Positions 50,270 to 59,477 of a stretch of 64,000 nucleotides of DNA are shown piece after piece (within the stretch, counting starts at the first letter, position 1; each line of letters opens with the position of its first letter). This stretch comes from JAUIJL01 sp965366625 (GTDB taxonomy: Bacteria; Acidobacteriota; Thermoanaerobaculia; Multivoradales; J023). Both the position numbers and the translations under genes were made by a program. The notes under the pieces were generated by a model. It did no database searches and was not told where the DNA came from. It was given only the letters and a program-made list of their open reading frames with translations. The stretch covers positions 1 to 64,000 of the forward strand of contig CBDUGP010000025.1 of the NCBI GenBank assembly GCA_965366625.1, read 5' to 3'.

Positions 50270-50695
50270 ATGAATGCCATGCAGCAAATTACCTTGACCC
50301 TGCCCATGATTCCCAATATGGAGCTGACCGCCAGTAAAACTGCGGGAGCTTTAGGGGAGCATATCGGCATGAGTCGCGATAAAATCGACGAGGTTCAAAT
50401 GGCCGTGGTCGAAGCGTGTATCAACGCCTTCGAGCACAGTGGGTCAAACGACCGCGAGGTGCAGATTTTGTTGCAGGTTCTCGGCGAGGAGAAAAACCCC
50501 CAAGGTCTGGAGATTATGATCCGAGATCGCGGGATCGGTTTCTCGCCGGAAGCGGTGGCGACCAAGAAGGGTTCGATGACCGCAATGCCGCAAAAGCGCG
50601 GATACGGCTTAATGATCATTCACGGGCTAATGGACGAAGTGGACATTCGCTCGGACGAAGAGGGCACGACCGTCACCATGAAGAAGCTGCGGTGA
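50270..50695 (+). CDS. RsbW-like anti-sigma factor (serine kinase fold)
   Basis: HATPase_c protein of 141 residues. N-box VEACINAFEHS, G1 IRDRGIGFSPE, G2-like RGYGLMIIHGLMDEVDI. RsbW/SpoIIAB-type proteins bind sigma factors or phosphorylate STAS partners. The STAS gene follows 15 bp later, giving the classic pair. The target need not be a sigma factor; none of the SigB type is in the window. The start at ATG 50270 has a weak ribosome binding site; ATG 50279 is an alternative. Confidence 0.93.
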   Translation: MNAMQQITLTLPMIPNMELTASKTAGALGEHIGMSRDKIDEVQMAVVEACINAFEHSGSNDREVQILLQVLGEEKNPQGLEIMIRDRGIGFSPEAVATKKGSMTAMPQKRGYGLMIIHGLMDEVDIRSDEEGTTVTMKKLR

Positions 50696-50710
50696 TGTCT
50701 GGAGCAATCG

Positions 50711-51061
50711 ATGACTGAGAGTCTCAAGCTGACTGTCGACGACCAGCGGGACGGTTTGGCAGTGATTTACACCGATGGCTACATCAACAACCAGGGTGGT
50801 GAGGAAATCGCCCAGGTTGCTTATCGTTTGATTGAGGGCGGGAGCAAAAAGCTTCTGCTGAATCTCGCCAAGACGAAAATAGTCAATTCCATCGGCATTT
50901 CCATCCTGATCGAGATTATTGAAAAGATGATGGAAATCGACGGCAAGCTGGCCTTTTGCAGCCTCACCCCGACGATTGAGAAAACCTTCAATATCATGGG
51001 TTTGGCCCAATACGCCGGGATCTATGCCGACGAAGAATCCGCCATTGAAGGATTGCAGTAA
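50711..51061 (+). CDS. STAS-domain anti-sigma factor antagonist (RsbV-like)
   Basis: Protein of 116 residues. LLLNLAKTKIVNSIGISILIEII places the phosphorylatable Ser in N-S-I-G, equivalent to D-S-x-G of RsbV/SpoIIAA. Unphosphorylated antagonist would sequester the RsbW-like protein; the phosphatase next door would reset it. GGAG at 6 nt spacing before ATG 50711. Confidence 0.95.
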   Translation: MTESLKLTVDDQRDGLAVIYTDGYINNQGGEEIAQVAYRLIEGGSKKLLLNLAKTKIVNSIGISILIEIIEKMMEIDGKLAFCSLTPTIEKTFNIMGLAQYAGIYADEESAIEGLQ

Positions 51062-51076
51062 AGCTGCTGAAAACCG

Positions 51077-52714
51077 ATGTCCACCGACACCCCTTGGGCG
51101 TCCTCCGGTGCCTCCTCAAAAGTCCAACTGTCGGCCTGGCGCGAGCTGTTTACTCAGTCGCGGCGCCAAGCCGATGATTTTCGCGGCCTAGAAAACCAGC
51201 TCAAAGTCTGGAGCGCACAGAATGCCGCTGCCGGGGCTGCAATTTATTGTGAAGCCTCGGGCGAGAGTGCCGTGGGCTTCGAGCGTTGGATTCAAGTCGG
51301 CGAAACAGACTTTCCCCAACAAATTGAGTGCTTGGAGGTTGAGGACGGACGTCCGAAACATCCTGAGCTGGCGGAGTGGCGCTGTCTAGAGCTGCCCGGC
51401 GTGGCTCTGCTACACGGCGCCCGAAGAGAAGACGAGTCCGCCATTTTGCTGCTGCTCGCCGGCGCCAAAATCAGCCAGCTGAAACGCCAGATCCAAGAAC
51501 AGAGCTTCGAAGCTATGTTCCGTGGGGTCGAACTCGAAGCCCTCTACGAGGTGGGATTGGCCATTGCCTCTACCTTGGACCTCAAGAAATTGGGTGAGGA
51601 GGTCTTGCTGCGCGCGGCTCTCCTTCTCGACGCCCGCCGGGCGGCCCTCTATTTGATCGAAGACGGCACCTATCGCCTGACGACCCGTCTCGGCGGTTCT
51701 GCCATGACCGAATTCTCCGACGGCCAATTGGACCTCGATAGCTTGGTCGCCGGCAAAGGGCCCTTACTCGAAGAACTGCTTCCCGGGGCACGATATCTGT
51801 TGGCCGTTTGGATTGAGATCGAAGGGGATCCGAAAGGTCTGTTGGTGGTCGGAGATAAGGAAAGCCGTGTGGGAGTCGGCCCCTTCGCCGCCAAGGATCG
51901 TCGAACGCTTTCGCTTTTTGCCAACCAAGCGGCGATTGCCCTCGAAAACGCCAAATTACATCTTCTTGCCCTCGAAAAAGAGCGCTTGGAACGTGAGATG
52001 GAGCTGGCGGCCGAGATTCAGCAACAGATCCTTCCGAAGACCATGCCCGAGATCCCCGGTTTCGACGTCATCGGTTGGAATCGGCCTGCCCAACAAGTGG
52101 GCGGTGACTACTTCGATTTTCAGAAGGTCGGAGACGGCCGTTGGGGTTTGGTGGTCGGTGATGTCACGGGTAAGGGCATGCCGGCCTCGCTGCTGGTTTC
52201 AACGGTGCACTCCGCCCTACGGGTTTTGTTGGATCGCATGGAGATCGGGCCTGCTCTCATCGAGCGATTGAATCGACATATTTACGAGTCGTCGAGCACC
52301 AATAAATTCATCACAATGCTGGTGGCCTTCTTGGATACCGATACCGGGGATTTGACGTACATCAACGCCGGCCACAATCCCGGTGTGTTGATCCGCCACA
52401 AAGGGGAAGAGGTCGAGTACCTCTCGTCCAAGGGGCTACCCCTAGGGCTTATGCCGGAAAGTGTCTACGGCTCCGAGGATCTAAATCTGAAGACAGGTGA
52501 TCTGGTTTGTATTTACAGCGACGGCATTACCGAATGCGAATCGTCCGACGACGAAGAGGAGTTCGGACTGGATCGGCTGGTTGAGCTTTTGTCCAGGGCT
52601 CCGGACCGCTGCCTGAAAGAGATTTTGCAGGAAATCGACCAGACCATGCTCGATTGGGCCCAAGGTCGACCCCAGGGTGACGACCAGACGGTGATCATGT
52701 TGCGCCGGCACTGA
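51077..52714 (+). CDS. GAF-PP2C (RsbU/SpoIIE-type) serine phosphatase
   Basis: Protein of 545 residues. GAF domain at about 155-300 (LYEVGLAIASTLDLKKLGEEVLLRAALLLDARRAALYLI), a linker helix with LEREMELAAEIQQQILP typical of RsbU, then PP2C: QQVGGDYFDF, VVGDVTGKGMPASLL, YINAGHNPG, YSDGITECE and GDDQTVIML, with the metal-binding Asp residues present. It dephosphorylates the STAS partner in response to a GAF-sensed signal. Last gene of the sigma-54-driven unit. Confidence 0.95.
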   Translation: MSTDTPWASSGASSKVQLSAWRELFTQSRRQADDFRGLENQLKVWSAQNAAAGAAIYCEASGESAVGFERWIQVGETDFPQQIECLEVEDGRPKHPELAEWRCLELPGVALLHGARREDESAILLLLAGAKISQLKRQIQEQSFEAMFRGVELEALYEVGLAIASTLDLKKLGEEVLLRAALLLDARRAALYLIEDGTYRLTTRLGGSAMTEFSDGQLDLDSLVAGKGPLLEELLPGARYLLAVWIEIEGDPKGLLVVGDKESRVGVGPFAAKDRRTLSLFANQAAIALENAKLHLLALEKERLEREMELAAEIQQQILPKTMPEIPGFDVIGWNRPAQQVGGDYFDFQKVGDGRWGLVVGDVTGKGMPASLLVSTVHSALRVLLDRMEIGPALIERLNRHIYESSSTNKFITMLVAFLDTDTGDLTYINAGHNPGVLIRHKGEEVEYLSSKGLPLGLMPESVYGSEDLNLKTGDLVCIYSDGITECESSDDEEEFGLDRLVELLSRAPDRCLKEILQEIDQTMLDWAQGRPQGDDQTVIMLRRH

Positions 52715-52746
52715 GGACAAGGGCAGCCGGCCAACGAAGTGGCGGA

Positions 52747-53451
52747 TCAAAACGGCTCTTCGTCGATATAAGCATCGCGTAATCCCACCAAGACCAGTTG
52801 GGTTCGGTCGATTCCGTCGAGAATGGCGCCGGTTAGGGTGGCACCCTTTAAATTCGCGCCGAGGATTTTTGCCCCTTCCAATTTGGCGTTGCGCAGATAG
52901 GCCCCCCTCAAGTCTGCGCGCTGTAAGTTGGCTCTCGACAGTCGGGCTCCCCACAAATCGGCACCGACCAGTCGAGCTCGGGTAAGGTCGGCGTTCTCCA
53001 ACACGGCGCCGCGTAGGTTGGCCCGCACGAGGCTCGTTTCGCGAAGGTTCGAGTCGGAGAGGTTGGCGCCCCGCAGGGAGGCACGCGCAAGCAGGCTTTT
53101 TTCTAGGACAACTCCTTTGAGGTCGGCGCCGGTAAGATCTGCCTCGGAGAGTTGAGCGCGAACGAGATTGACCCCCACCGCTTTGATGCCCCGCAACACG
53201 GCGCCGTCCAACCGAGCGCCTTCGAGATCCACATTACGTAGGAAAGCGCTCTTGAGGTCGGCTCGGCTGAGAATGGTGCCTCTGAGGTCCGCGTTCCAGA
53301 GATTGGCCCGGGCTAGCAGCACCCCTGAGAGGTCCAATCCTCTGAGATCGGCCCCGACCAAATTGGGGCGTGTGGTGGGATTTTCACTGCGCCAAACGTT
53401 CCAAACCTGTCGGCCCTGCCTGAGCAATTTGACGTGGTTAGCGTCAGCCAC
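52747..53451 (-). CDS. Pentapeptide-repeat protein
   Basis: Protein of 234 residues, almost wholly A(D/N)LxG-type pentapeptides (LVGADLRGLDLSGVLLARANLWNADLRG and onward), predicted to form a right-handed quadrilateral beta-helix. Functions in this family range from gyrase protection to scaffolding; none can be assigned. It lies 21 bp beyond the stop of the propeller kinase, so it is probably in its operon. Confidence 0.93.
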   Translation of the reverse strand: MADANHVKLLRQGRQVWNVWRSENPTTRPNLVGADLRGLDLSGVLLARANLWNADLRGTILSRADLKSAFLRNVDLEGARLDGAVLRGIKAVGVNLVRAQLSEADLTGADLKGVVLEKSLLARASLRGANLSDSNLRETSLVRANLRGAVLENADLTRARLVGADLWGARLSRANLQRADLRGAYLRNAKLEGAKILGANLKGATLTGAILDGIDRTQLVLVGLRDAYIDEEPF

Positions 53452-53472
53452 GGATCACCCTCCCAGAATGGA

Positions 53473-56400
53473 TCACGCTCCGGTTGTGTCGCCGGCCGGC
53501 GGCAAATAAAGATGGAATGTGGTGCCCTCTCCAACCCGGCTCTCGCATTTGAGGCGACCTCCATTCATTCGGACATAGCGCAGTGAAAGTGGGAGACCCA
53601 ATCCTATTCCATAGATCTTACGCGTAAAAAGCGGCTCAAAGACCTTTTCGAGGTCTTCTTCTTCGATCCCAACCCCGGTATCTCGAACTTGGATCCAAAC
53701 CTCCGAGCCCTGATCTCTACAGTCGACGCTCAGCGTGCCGCCTTCGGGCATGGCTTGGACGGCGTTCGAGAGGAGGTTGCCCAAGACCCGTTCAATTTGG
53801 CCGGGGTCGACTTGCACGTCCTGCGGCTCTTCTCCGGCCTCTCCGAACTGCAGCACGAGCTGAATCGAATCGGGTATGTCCACGCTTTCGAGGCTGGATT
53901 CGATCAGCCGGCGCACCGATGTCCTTTCGGTTTGTGCCGTCGGCTCTTTGGCATAGTCGAGCAGCTCGCCGATGATCCGATCGGAGCGTTTGATCTCCCG
54001 GTCGATGAGAGCGAGGTGCTCTTTGGCCTTGTCGTCGACCATTTTCTGGGTCAACCGGAGGAAGAACACCGAGTTTTTGATGATGCCCAGGGGGTTGCGC
54101 AGCTCATGGGCTACGCTGCCGGAAAGCTCACCCAGGACCGCGAGCTTCTCTTTGCGTACCAGTCGCTCTTGGGCCTCTTCTAAATCGCGAGTGCGCTCTT
54201 TGACCAAGGCATGAAGTCTTTCGTTGTTGACTCGGATCCGGTGGATGCGTAGCTGATGGGCCAGGGTTGCAGTGGCCGCAGCAAAGAGCAGCAGCAGGCT
54301 GCGGAACCACCAGGTGCGCCACAGGGGAGGAGCGACTGAAATTGCGAGGCTCGCGCCCGGGTCGCTCCACACACCGTCACTGTTGGAGCCTTGAACCCGC
54401 AACACGTATTTTCCGGGGTTGAGGCTGGTGAAAGAGATAGTGCGATTGGTTCCCAAGTCGACCCAGCTTTCCTCGAAACCTCCCAGCTGGTAGCGGTATT
54501 GATTCCTTTCCGGCGCGGTGAAGTCTAAGGCGGCGAATTCGAAGGTCAAGAAGTGGTCGTCGTGTTCGAGCTGCAGGTTGTCTAGCGCAGCTAAGGGGAT
54601 GGGCAACTCGACGCGTTGATTGAGTACGGTGAAGTCCGTGAGGGCCACAGGGGGTGGTGTTACGTTGTCGCGGATCTTTTCTGGAAAGAAGGCGTTGACA
54701 CCGTTGACCCCGCCGAAAAAGAGTTCGCCGTCGGTGCTTCGGAAGTGGGCTCCCAGATTAAACTCCATGCTCTGCAATCCGTGACTGGTGTCGAATTTGC
54801 GGACTTCGTGGTCAGTGGGATCGAAACGAATTAGACCGCTGTTGGTGCTCAGCCACAGATCACCGCGGGAATCGGACTCAATTCCCGAAATGGTGGGATC
54901 CGGAAAACCGTCCTTTTGTGAGAAGTTTCTGAACTCAGCTACTCTGCGCTCGGACACCGAGCGCCCAGAGTCCGCATCGGCGAGTAAGTCCAATCCGTTG
55001 GCCTTGGTACCGATCCAGAGCCGACCCTCTCCATCTACATGTATGGACAGGAGTTCGTCGGAGCTCAGGCTTTGGATATCGTCAGGGTCGTGACGCCAGG
55101 CGTGGAAGGCGCCAGTCTCCGTATCCATCAAATTGAGGCCACCACCGTCGGTCGCTAGCCAAAGCCCGCCGGTCGGCTCGTCGGCGAGCGCGAATACCCG
55201 ATCGTTGCTGAGGCTGGTCGGATTGTTTTCGTCGGTTCCGAAGCGCTCGAATCTGTCCTCGTACAAATATCGGTTGAGGCCGCCGCCGTAGGTGCCGACC
55301 CAAATTTGGCCGCGCTGATCCTGATGCAAAACCGTGACCGCATCGGCACTCAAAGAGCCAGGATCTTCTGGGTCGTTTCTAAAGTGCTCGAAACTTGAAG
55401 ATCCCGCTGATTGCCGGTTCAAGCCGCCGTCGATTGTGCCCGCCCACAACCGGCCCGACGAGTCGTGGAGCAGGGTGGTGACCCTGTCTTCCGTCAGACT
55501 TGAGGGATCCTCCGGATCATGGGCATAACGTTGGGATTCCAGGGTTTTTCGGTCGATTCGAGAAATCCCGCCGCCGAAGGAGCCGGTCCACAAATCGCCA
55601 GAAGCGTCAACGGAAATAGCAAAAACGTTGTCGTTTGGGCCAGGTTCGACGTCCAGAGCCTGTCGTAAGTGCTGAAAAGAAAGGGATCTTGGATTCCATT
55701 TCTTCGCCCCCTCTTGGAAGGTGCCTAACCAAATATTGCCGCTACGGTCTTCGGTGATGGTGAAGATCTGATCGGATCCGGCGCCGTTGGGATTCGAGGG
55801 ATCTGGCCTAAAGGACACGAATCCTTGCTCGTGGCCTTGCCAGAGGTTGAGGCCGCCGTCTGTTCCCACCCACACCCGGCCGTCGCGATCTTCGAAAATC
55901 GCACGCACCCAATCGTGGCTCAATCCCCCCGGGGCAGGGGGCCGCGGCAGCGCCTCCCATTTTTCAGTACGGGTGTCGAGACGCAGCAGGCCTTGTTGAG
56001 TGCCGATCCAGAGCCGGTCGGTGCGGTCCAAATTCAAGGCCAAGATCTCCCGGGTGGCAGGCTCCTCCCCAGTAGGCGCTGAATCGGAGGAAGGGTTCCC
56101 GAGAAGCACAGGGGTAAAAGTCTCGCTTGTGGGATTGAATCGGCTCAATCCGCCTAGGGTGCCAACCCAGAGCTGATTCTGACTATCTTCGACCAGGGCG
56201 CGTACCCGATCGTCCGGCAGGCTCGAATCGTTCTGTGGGTCGTTGAGAAAACGTTGGACGACTTGGCCACCGGGTCGAAGACGATTCAGCCCCGACTCGA
56301 CGGTAGCGATCCAAAGGTCCCCCAATCGGCTTTGGAGCAGAAAGCGAATGCGGTCGCTGGATAGGCTGCCGGGATCCGAAGGGTCATGCCGGAGGTGGCG

Positions 56401-56859
56401 CTTTGCGAGTTGTGAACGGTTGAAGTGAGTGATGCCGCCCCCCTCGGTGCCGATCCACAGGCCCTCGGGGTCCTCGGCCAGGGAGGTCACCCAATCGTGG
56501 CTCAAGTCGCCGGATTCCTGGCGATAGACGCGGATCCGGTGACCGTCGAAGCGATTGAGACCGCTTTGGGTGCCGAGCCAAAGAAAACCCGTCTGATCTT
56601 GCAGAATGCAATTCACCGTAGACTGGGAAAGCCCTTGCTCGATAGAAATTCGCTCGAAACGTAGATCCGGCATGGGGGCAGCGTAGAGCGAAGATAGAGC
56701 TATTGGGACGCTCAGGAGGCAGGTTGCCAAGCCGAGGATTCGCCTCCGCGCAGCAACTCGGGGGGCGAATCCTCGGCTTGGTGCGAAGACGAGAAACCGG
56801 AGGCTCGTCAAGAACCTCCGGTGAACAAAACCCAGCGTGTCCGAAGTGGCTGCTCGCAT
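53473..56859 (-). CDS. Two-component-regulator propeller sensor histidine kinase
   Basis: A signal sequence (RRRILGLATCLLSVPIALSSLYAA) is followed by two seven-bladed Reg_prop-type propellers (units such as LWLGTQSGLNRFDG, LWIGTEGGGITHFN), a Y_Y_Y domain (EHDDHFLTFEFAALDFTAPERNQYRYQLGGFEESWVD), one transmembrane helix (WWFRSLLLLFAAATATLAHQL), HisKA (SGSVAHELRNPLGIIKNSVFFL) and HATPase_c (NLLSNAVQAMPEGG, DTGVGIEEEDLEKVFEPLF). A periplasmic ligand sensor without receiver or DNA-binding domain. The first 40 residues coincide with two inverted repeats (see findings), so the true start may be further in, e.g. TTG 56811 behind GGAGG. Ligand unknown. Confidence 0.92.
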   Translation of the reverse strand: MRAATSDTLGFVHRRFLTSLRFLVFAPSRGFAPRVAARRRILGLATCLLSVPIALSSLYAAPMPDLRFERISIEQGLSQSTVNCILQDQTGFLWLGTQSGLNRFDGHRIRVYRQESGDLSHDWVTSLAEDPEGLWIGTEGGGITHFNRSQLAKRHLRHDPSDPGSLSSDRIRFLLQSRLGDLWIATVESGLNRLRPGGQVVQRFLNDPQNDSSLPDDRVRALVEDSQNQLWVGTLGGLSRFNPTSETFTPVLLGNPSSDSAPTGEEPATREILALNLDRTDRLWIGTQQGLLRLDTRTEKWEALPRPPAPGGLSHDWVRAIFEDRDGRVWVGTDGGLNLWQGHEQGFVSFRPDPSNPNGAGSDQIFTITEDRSGNIWLGTFQEGAKKWNPRSLSFQHLRQALDVEPGPNDNVFAISVDASGDLWTGSFGGGISRIDRKTLESQRYAHDPEDPSSLTEDRVTTLLHDSSGRLWAGTIDGGLNRQSAGSSSFEHFRNDPEDPGSLSADAVTVLHQDQRGQIWVGTYGGGLNRYLYEDRFERFGTDENNPTSLSNDRVFALADEPTGGLWLATDGGGLNLMDTETGAFHAWRHDPDDIQSLSSDELLSIHVDGEGRLWIGTKANGLDLLADADSGRSVSERRVAEFRNFSQKDGFPDPTISGIESDSRGDLWLSTNSGLIRFDPTDHEVRKFDTSHGLQSMEFNLGAHFRSTDGELFFGGVNGVNAFFPEKIRDNVTPPPVALTDFTVLNQRVELPIPLAALDNLQLEHDDHFLTFEFAALDFTAPERNQYRYQLGGFEESWVDLGTNRTISFTSLNPGKYVLRVQGSNSDGVWSDPGASLAISVAPPLWRTWWFRSLLLLFAAATATLAHQLRIHRIRVNNERLHALVKERTRDLEEAQERLVRKEKLAVLGELSGSVAHELRNPLGIIKNSVFFLRLTQKMVDDKAKEHLALIDREIKRSDRIIGELLDYAKEPTAQTERTSVRRLIESSLESVDIPDSIQLVLQFGEAGEEPQDVQVDPGQIERVLGNLLSNAVQAMPEGGTLSVDCRDQGSEVWIQVRDTGVGIEEEDLEKVFEPLFTRKIYGIGLGLPLSLRYVRMNGGRLKCESRVGEGTTFHLYLPPAGDTTGA
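56727..56781. repeat. Perfect 18-bp inverted repeat at the 5' end of the propeller kinase
   Basis: CCAAGCCGAGGATTCGCC (56727-56744) and its exact complement (56764-56781) are separated by 19 bp. On the kinase mRNA it would form a very stable hairpin just before or within the leader-peptide codons. Confidence 0.9.
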
Positions 56860-56887
56860 GCTTCGGGAAGCATAGCAGCCCGGACGC

Positions 56888-59143
56888 TCAGTCTTCCAAC
56901 ACGAGTCCGATGGTGACAGTTTCGGTCAGGTCGTTGAATTCATGGGGCTGGGTTTCCCAGGGGATACCGTTGACCCAGGGGCTGACATTGATCCAGGAGC
57001 TGTTGTTAACCCAAGGATTTGCGTTGACCCAAGGATTTGCATTGACCCAAGGATTTGCATTGACCCAAGGGTTTGCATTGACCCAAGGATTGGCACTTAT
57101 CCAGGGGCTGGCTCCAGTCCAGACGTATCCGCCGCTTTCGAGCAGGCCGTCCCACGAATAACCCACGCCTTCGACGTAGAAGGCGTCCGCTTCGGCGTCG
57201 AAGCGTACCGGTCCAGAGTAGTGCTCGACACCCGCCAGGTCGAGATCGATGTCGAGGCCGGTGTTGGCACAGGTCAGCTCGTTGTTGTTGAGGGAGCCGA
57301 GGGCGTTGACCAAGCCGGCGCCTTGTTGCAACGGGTTGTAAGCGAGGTCGCCTTGGGCGTCGACCGCGGCTTGGGCGCCGGCCATCAGGCGGCATTTGAG
57401 TTCGTCGGGGGAGAGCCACGGCGATGCCTGAAGCAGCAGGGCGGCAACTCCGGTGGTGATCGCTGCGGCTTGGGAGGTTCCGGAGCCGTAGAAGTAGGCG
57501 CCGTCGGTGAGGTCGGGGCGCAGATTCGGGAGGTAGCCGTCCGGGGGCATGACACCGAGGATCCGGTGTCCCGGAGCCACCACCTCGGGTTTGACGAAGG
57601 CTTCGAGGGTCGGCCCGGTGGCGGAGAACTCCGACAAATAGTCATCGGTGGGGTCGAGGGTTTGATTATCGCTGGTGGCACCGACGGTGACGACGTACGG
57701 CACGTTGCCCGGAACGCCGATGCTCATCGGTGTCGGGCCGGAATTTCCGGCCGAGGTGATGACCACGATGCCTTCGCTCCAAGCCTGCATGACCGCTTGG
57801 TTGAGGGGGTCGTCCCAATAGTAGGAGAGGGGCTCGGCGCTGAACGAGAGGTTCAGGACCCGAATACCGTGCTCGTCTTTATGGTCCACCAACCATCCGA
57901 TACCCCGGATGACGTCCGCATAGCTGCCTTCACCATTGGCGGAGAAAGCTTTGATGGCCACTAAGGAGGCGTCAGGGGCCACGCCATTGTAGGTTCCCGG
58001 GTTGTTGGCTGACTCTTCGCTGCTGCCGATCAGGCTGGCGATATGGCTGCCGTGGCCACTCAGATCGTCGGATTCTCCGACTTGGTTGGTCATGGCGTTG
58101 TAGCGGGCGACCACTTTGCGTTGACCTTGGGTGTCGAGATTCAAACTTGGAAAGTCCCAAAGTCCGGTATCGATCATCGCCACGGTCACACCGGCGCCGG
58201 TCAGTCCCTGTTGATGCAGGGCATCGGCTTGGGTTTGGGCGGGATATTGGTTGATGCCCGGCGCTGCTTGAGCCGTGTAGTGAACTTGAATGTTGTCGAA
58301 CCAGATCTTCTGCTTGCCGTCGCTTTTCTTGACGCGGATTCGGATCCGGGTCTCGGCCGACAAATAATCCGAAATATCCAGACAGTCGTGACCGTCCCGG
58401 GGGCTGTTGTCGTTGAATGTCTTGAGACGATGGTAACTCTGACCGCCGTTGGCCGAGATTTCGACCAACACCTTGTTCTTATCTTCGAGCTTGTTGGTGA
58501 AGTCGTAGGTGAGCGTTGCGGCGACGCCACCGGAAAGATCTAGCTGACGATAGATCGACGATTTCGAGTCGGAGGTGCGCACCCGCAGGCAGCTCGAGCC
58601 GTCGGCGCATTTGTTGGGTTGGGTGTGAGTGATCTTAATGTCGCCGGAAAGGGGATCGTCGTTGTCGTCTTCGATCCATGGGCCGGTCCAAGGTTGATTG
58701 CCGTCGTCACCGTCGTAACCGTCATCACCGTCGAAATCGTCGGAGAAGGTGGGCGACACACTCGACGAGGTGACCTGGCGATTGCCGTAGAAACGCAATG
58801 AAGGGACGGCATCCTGGAGGGCGGCTTTTTGGGGCGCACTCAGCTCGGCGGTCACGGCATGGATGACCGAAAGCTCGTGGGTGATCCGTCCACCGACCGC
58901 GTGGATGGATGAGCGAAGCTGCTCAACACTCTTACCCCTGCCTTGGACGATCCAAGAGTCCATCTCTGCGTTGGTCGCGGTATCTGGAGCGGTGTCTGGA
59001 GTGGTGTTCTTTTGGAAGCGGGCTTGGGGCTCGGCCACACCCGGCGCGGAAGCCGAACTGCGGTTGGTTTCGGGGTTGCTCATGGTGTGGGATCCAAGAG
59101 CTAGGAGGGGAAGCGAGATCCAAATGACAGCAAATTTATTCAT
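56888..59143 (-). CDS. Subtilisin-like (S8) serine protease with WVNANP repeats
   Basis: Protein of 751 residues. A signal peptide (FAVIWISLPLLALGS) and an I9-like prodomain region are followed by a carbohydrate-binding/CUB-like insert (about 140-290) and the S8 catalytic domain: Asp in VAMIDTGLWD (about 323), His in SGHGSHIASLIG (about 364) and Ser in GSGTSQAAAITTGVAALLL (about 556). The extreme C-terminus has ISANPWVNANPWVNANPWVN-type hexapeptide repeats. ATG 59143 with GGAGAAG upstream is chosen over 59218. Secreted or periplasmic protease; substrate unknown. Confidence 0.95.
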   Translation of the reverse strand: MNKFAVIWISLPLLALGSHTMSNPETNRSSASAPGVAEPQARFQKNTTPDTAPDTATNAEMDSWIVQGRGKSVEQLRSSIHAVGGRITHELSVIHAVTAELSAPQKAALQDAVPSLRFYGNRQVTSSSVSPTFSDDFDGDDGYDGDDGNQPWTGPWIEDDNDDPLSGDIKITHTQPNKCADGSSCLRVRTSDSKSSIYRQLDLSGGVAATLTYDFTNKLEDKNKVLVEISANGGQSYHRLKTFNDNSPRDGHDCLDISDYLSAETRIRIRVKKSDGKQKIWFDNIQVHYTAQAAPGINQYPAQTQADALHQQGLTGAGVTVAMIDTGLWDFPSLNLDTQGQRKVVARYNAMTNQVGESDDLSGHGSHIASLIGSSEESANNPGTYNGVAPDASLVAIKAFSANGEGSYADVIRGIGWLVDHKDEHGIRVLNLSFSAEPLSYYWDDPLNQAVMQAWSEGIVVITSAGNSGPTPMSIGVPGNVPYVVTVGATSDNQTLDPTDDYLSEFSATGPTLEAFVKPEVVAPGHRILGVMPPDGYLPNLRPDLTDGAYFYGSGTSQAAAITTGVAALLLQASPWLSPDELKCRLMAGAQAAVDAQGDLAYNPLQQGAGLVNALGSLNNNELTCANTGLDIDLDLAGVEHYSGPVRFDAEADAFYVEGVGYSWDGLLESGGYVWTGASPWISANPWVNANPWVNANPWVNANPWVNANPWVNNSSWINVSPWVNGIPWETQPHEFNDLTETVTIGLVLED
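57005..57095. repeat. 18-bp tandem repeats encoding ANPWVN
   Basis: Five near-identical 18-bp units centred on CCAAGGATTTGCATTGAC lie in frame at the C-terminus of the S8 protease, giving NPWVNA hexapeptides, flanked by degenerate units (ISANPW, SSWINVSPW). Confidence 0.85.
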
Positions 59144-59477
59144 TATTTCTTCTCCGTGAATCTTGGCGACCAACCACGAGATCGAAACCTGGAAGTCCAG
59201 AGAACCCAGGGCTCTCAACCATCCTCAACTATTCTCAAATCGTTCAATGGTAAGAGCATAGGGCCTTCACCTTATGATCTATGTTAAGAAATCGCTCTAT
59301 TATCGCAATGTTTTTCGTAATGCCGACGTAAGGCAAGAAGGAGAAATGAAATATTTCTTGTAATGTTTTAAGACGAGGCGGCAGTCTGCAGAACTCAAAC
59401 CTCCGCCGGGCTCGAGCATTGGCGGGCTCGCGGTGGCGGCGGGAACAGCCGGAGGAGCGCCGGCGAGGAGACCCGGC
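59144..59477. other. AT-rich intergenic region upstream of the S8 protease
   Basis: Distinctly AT-richer than its neighbours (59225-59375), as expected for a promoter region serving the protease on the minus strand. Contains the palindrome GAAATATTTC near 59347. No ORF of note; the 5-codon ATG after GAAGGAGAA is too short to call. Confidence 0.55.
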
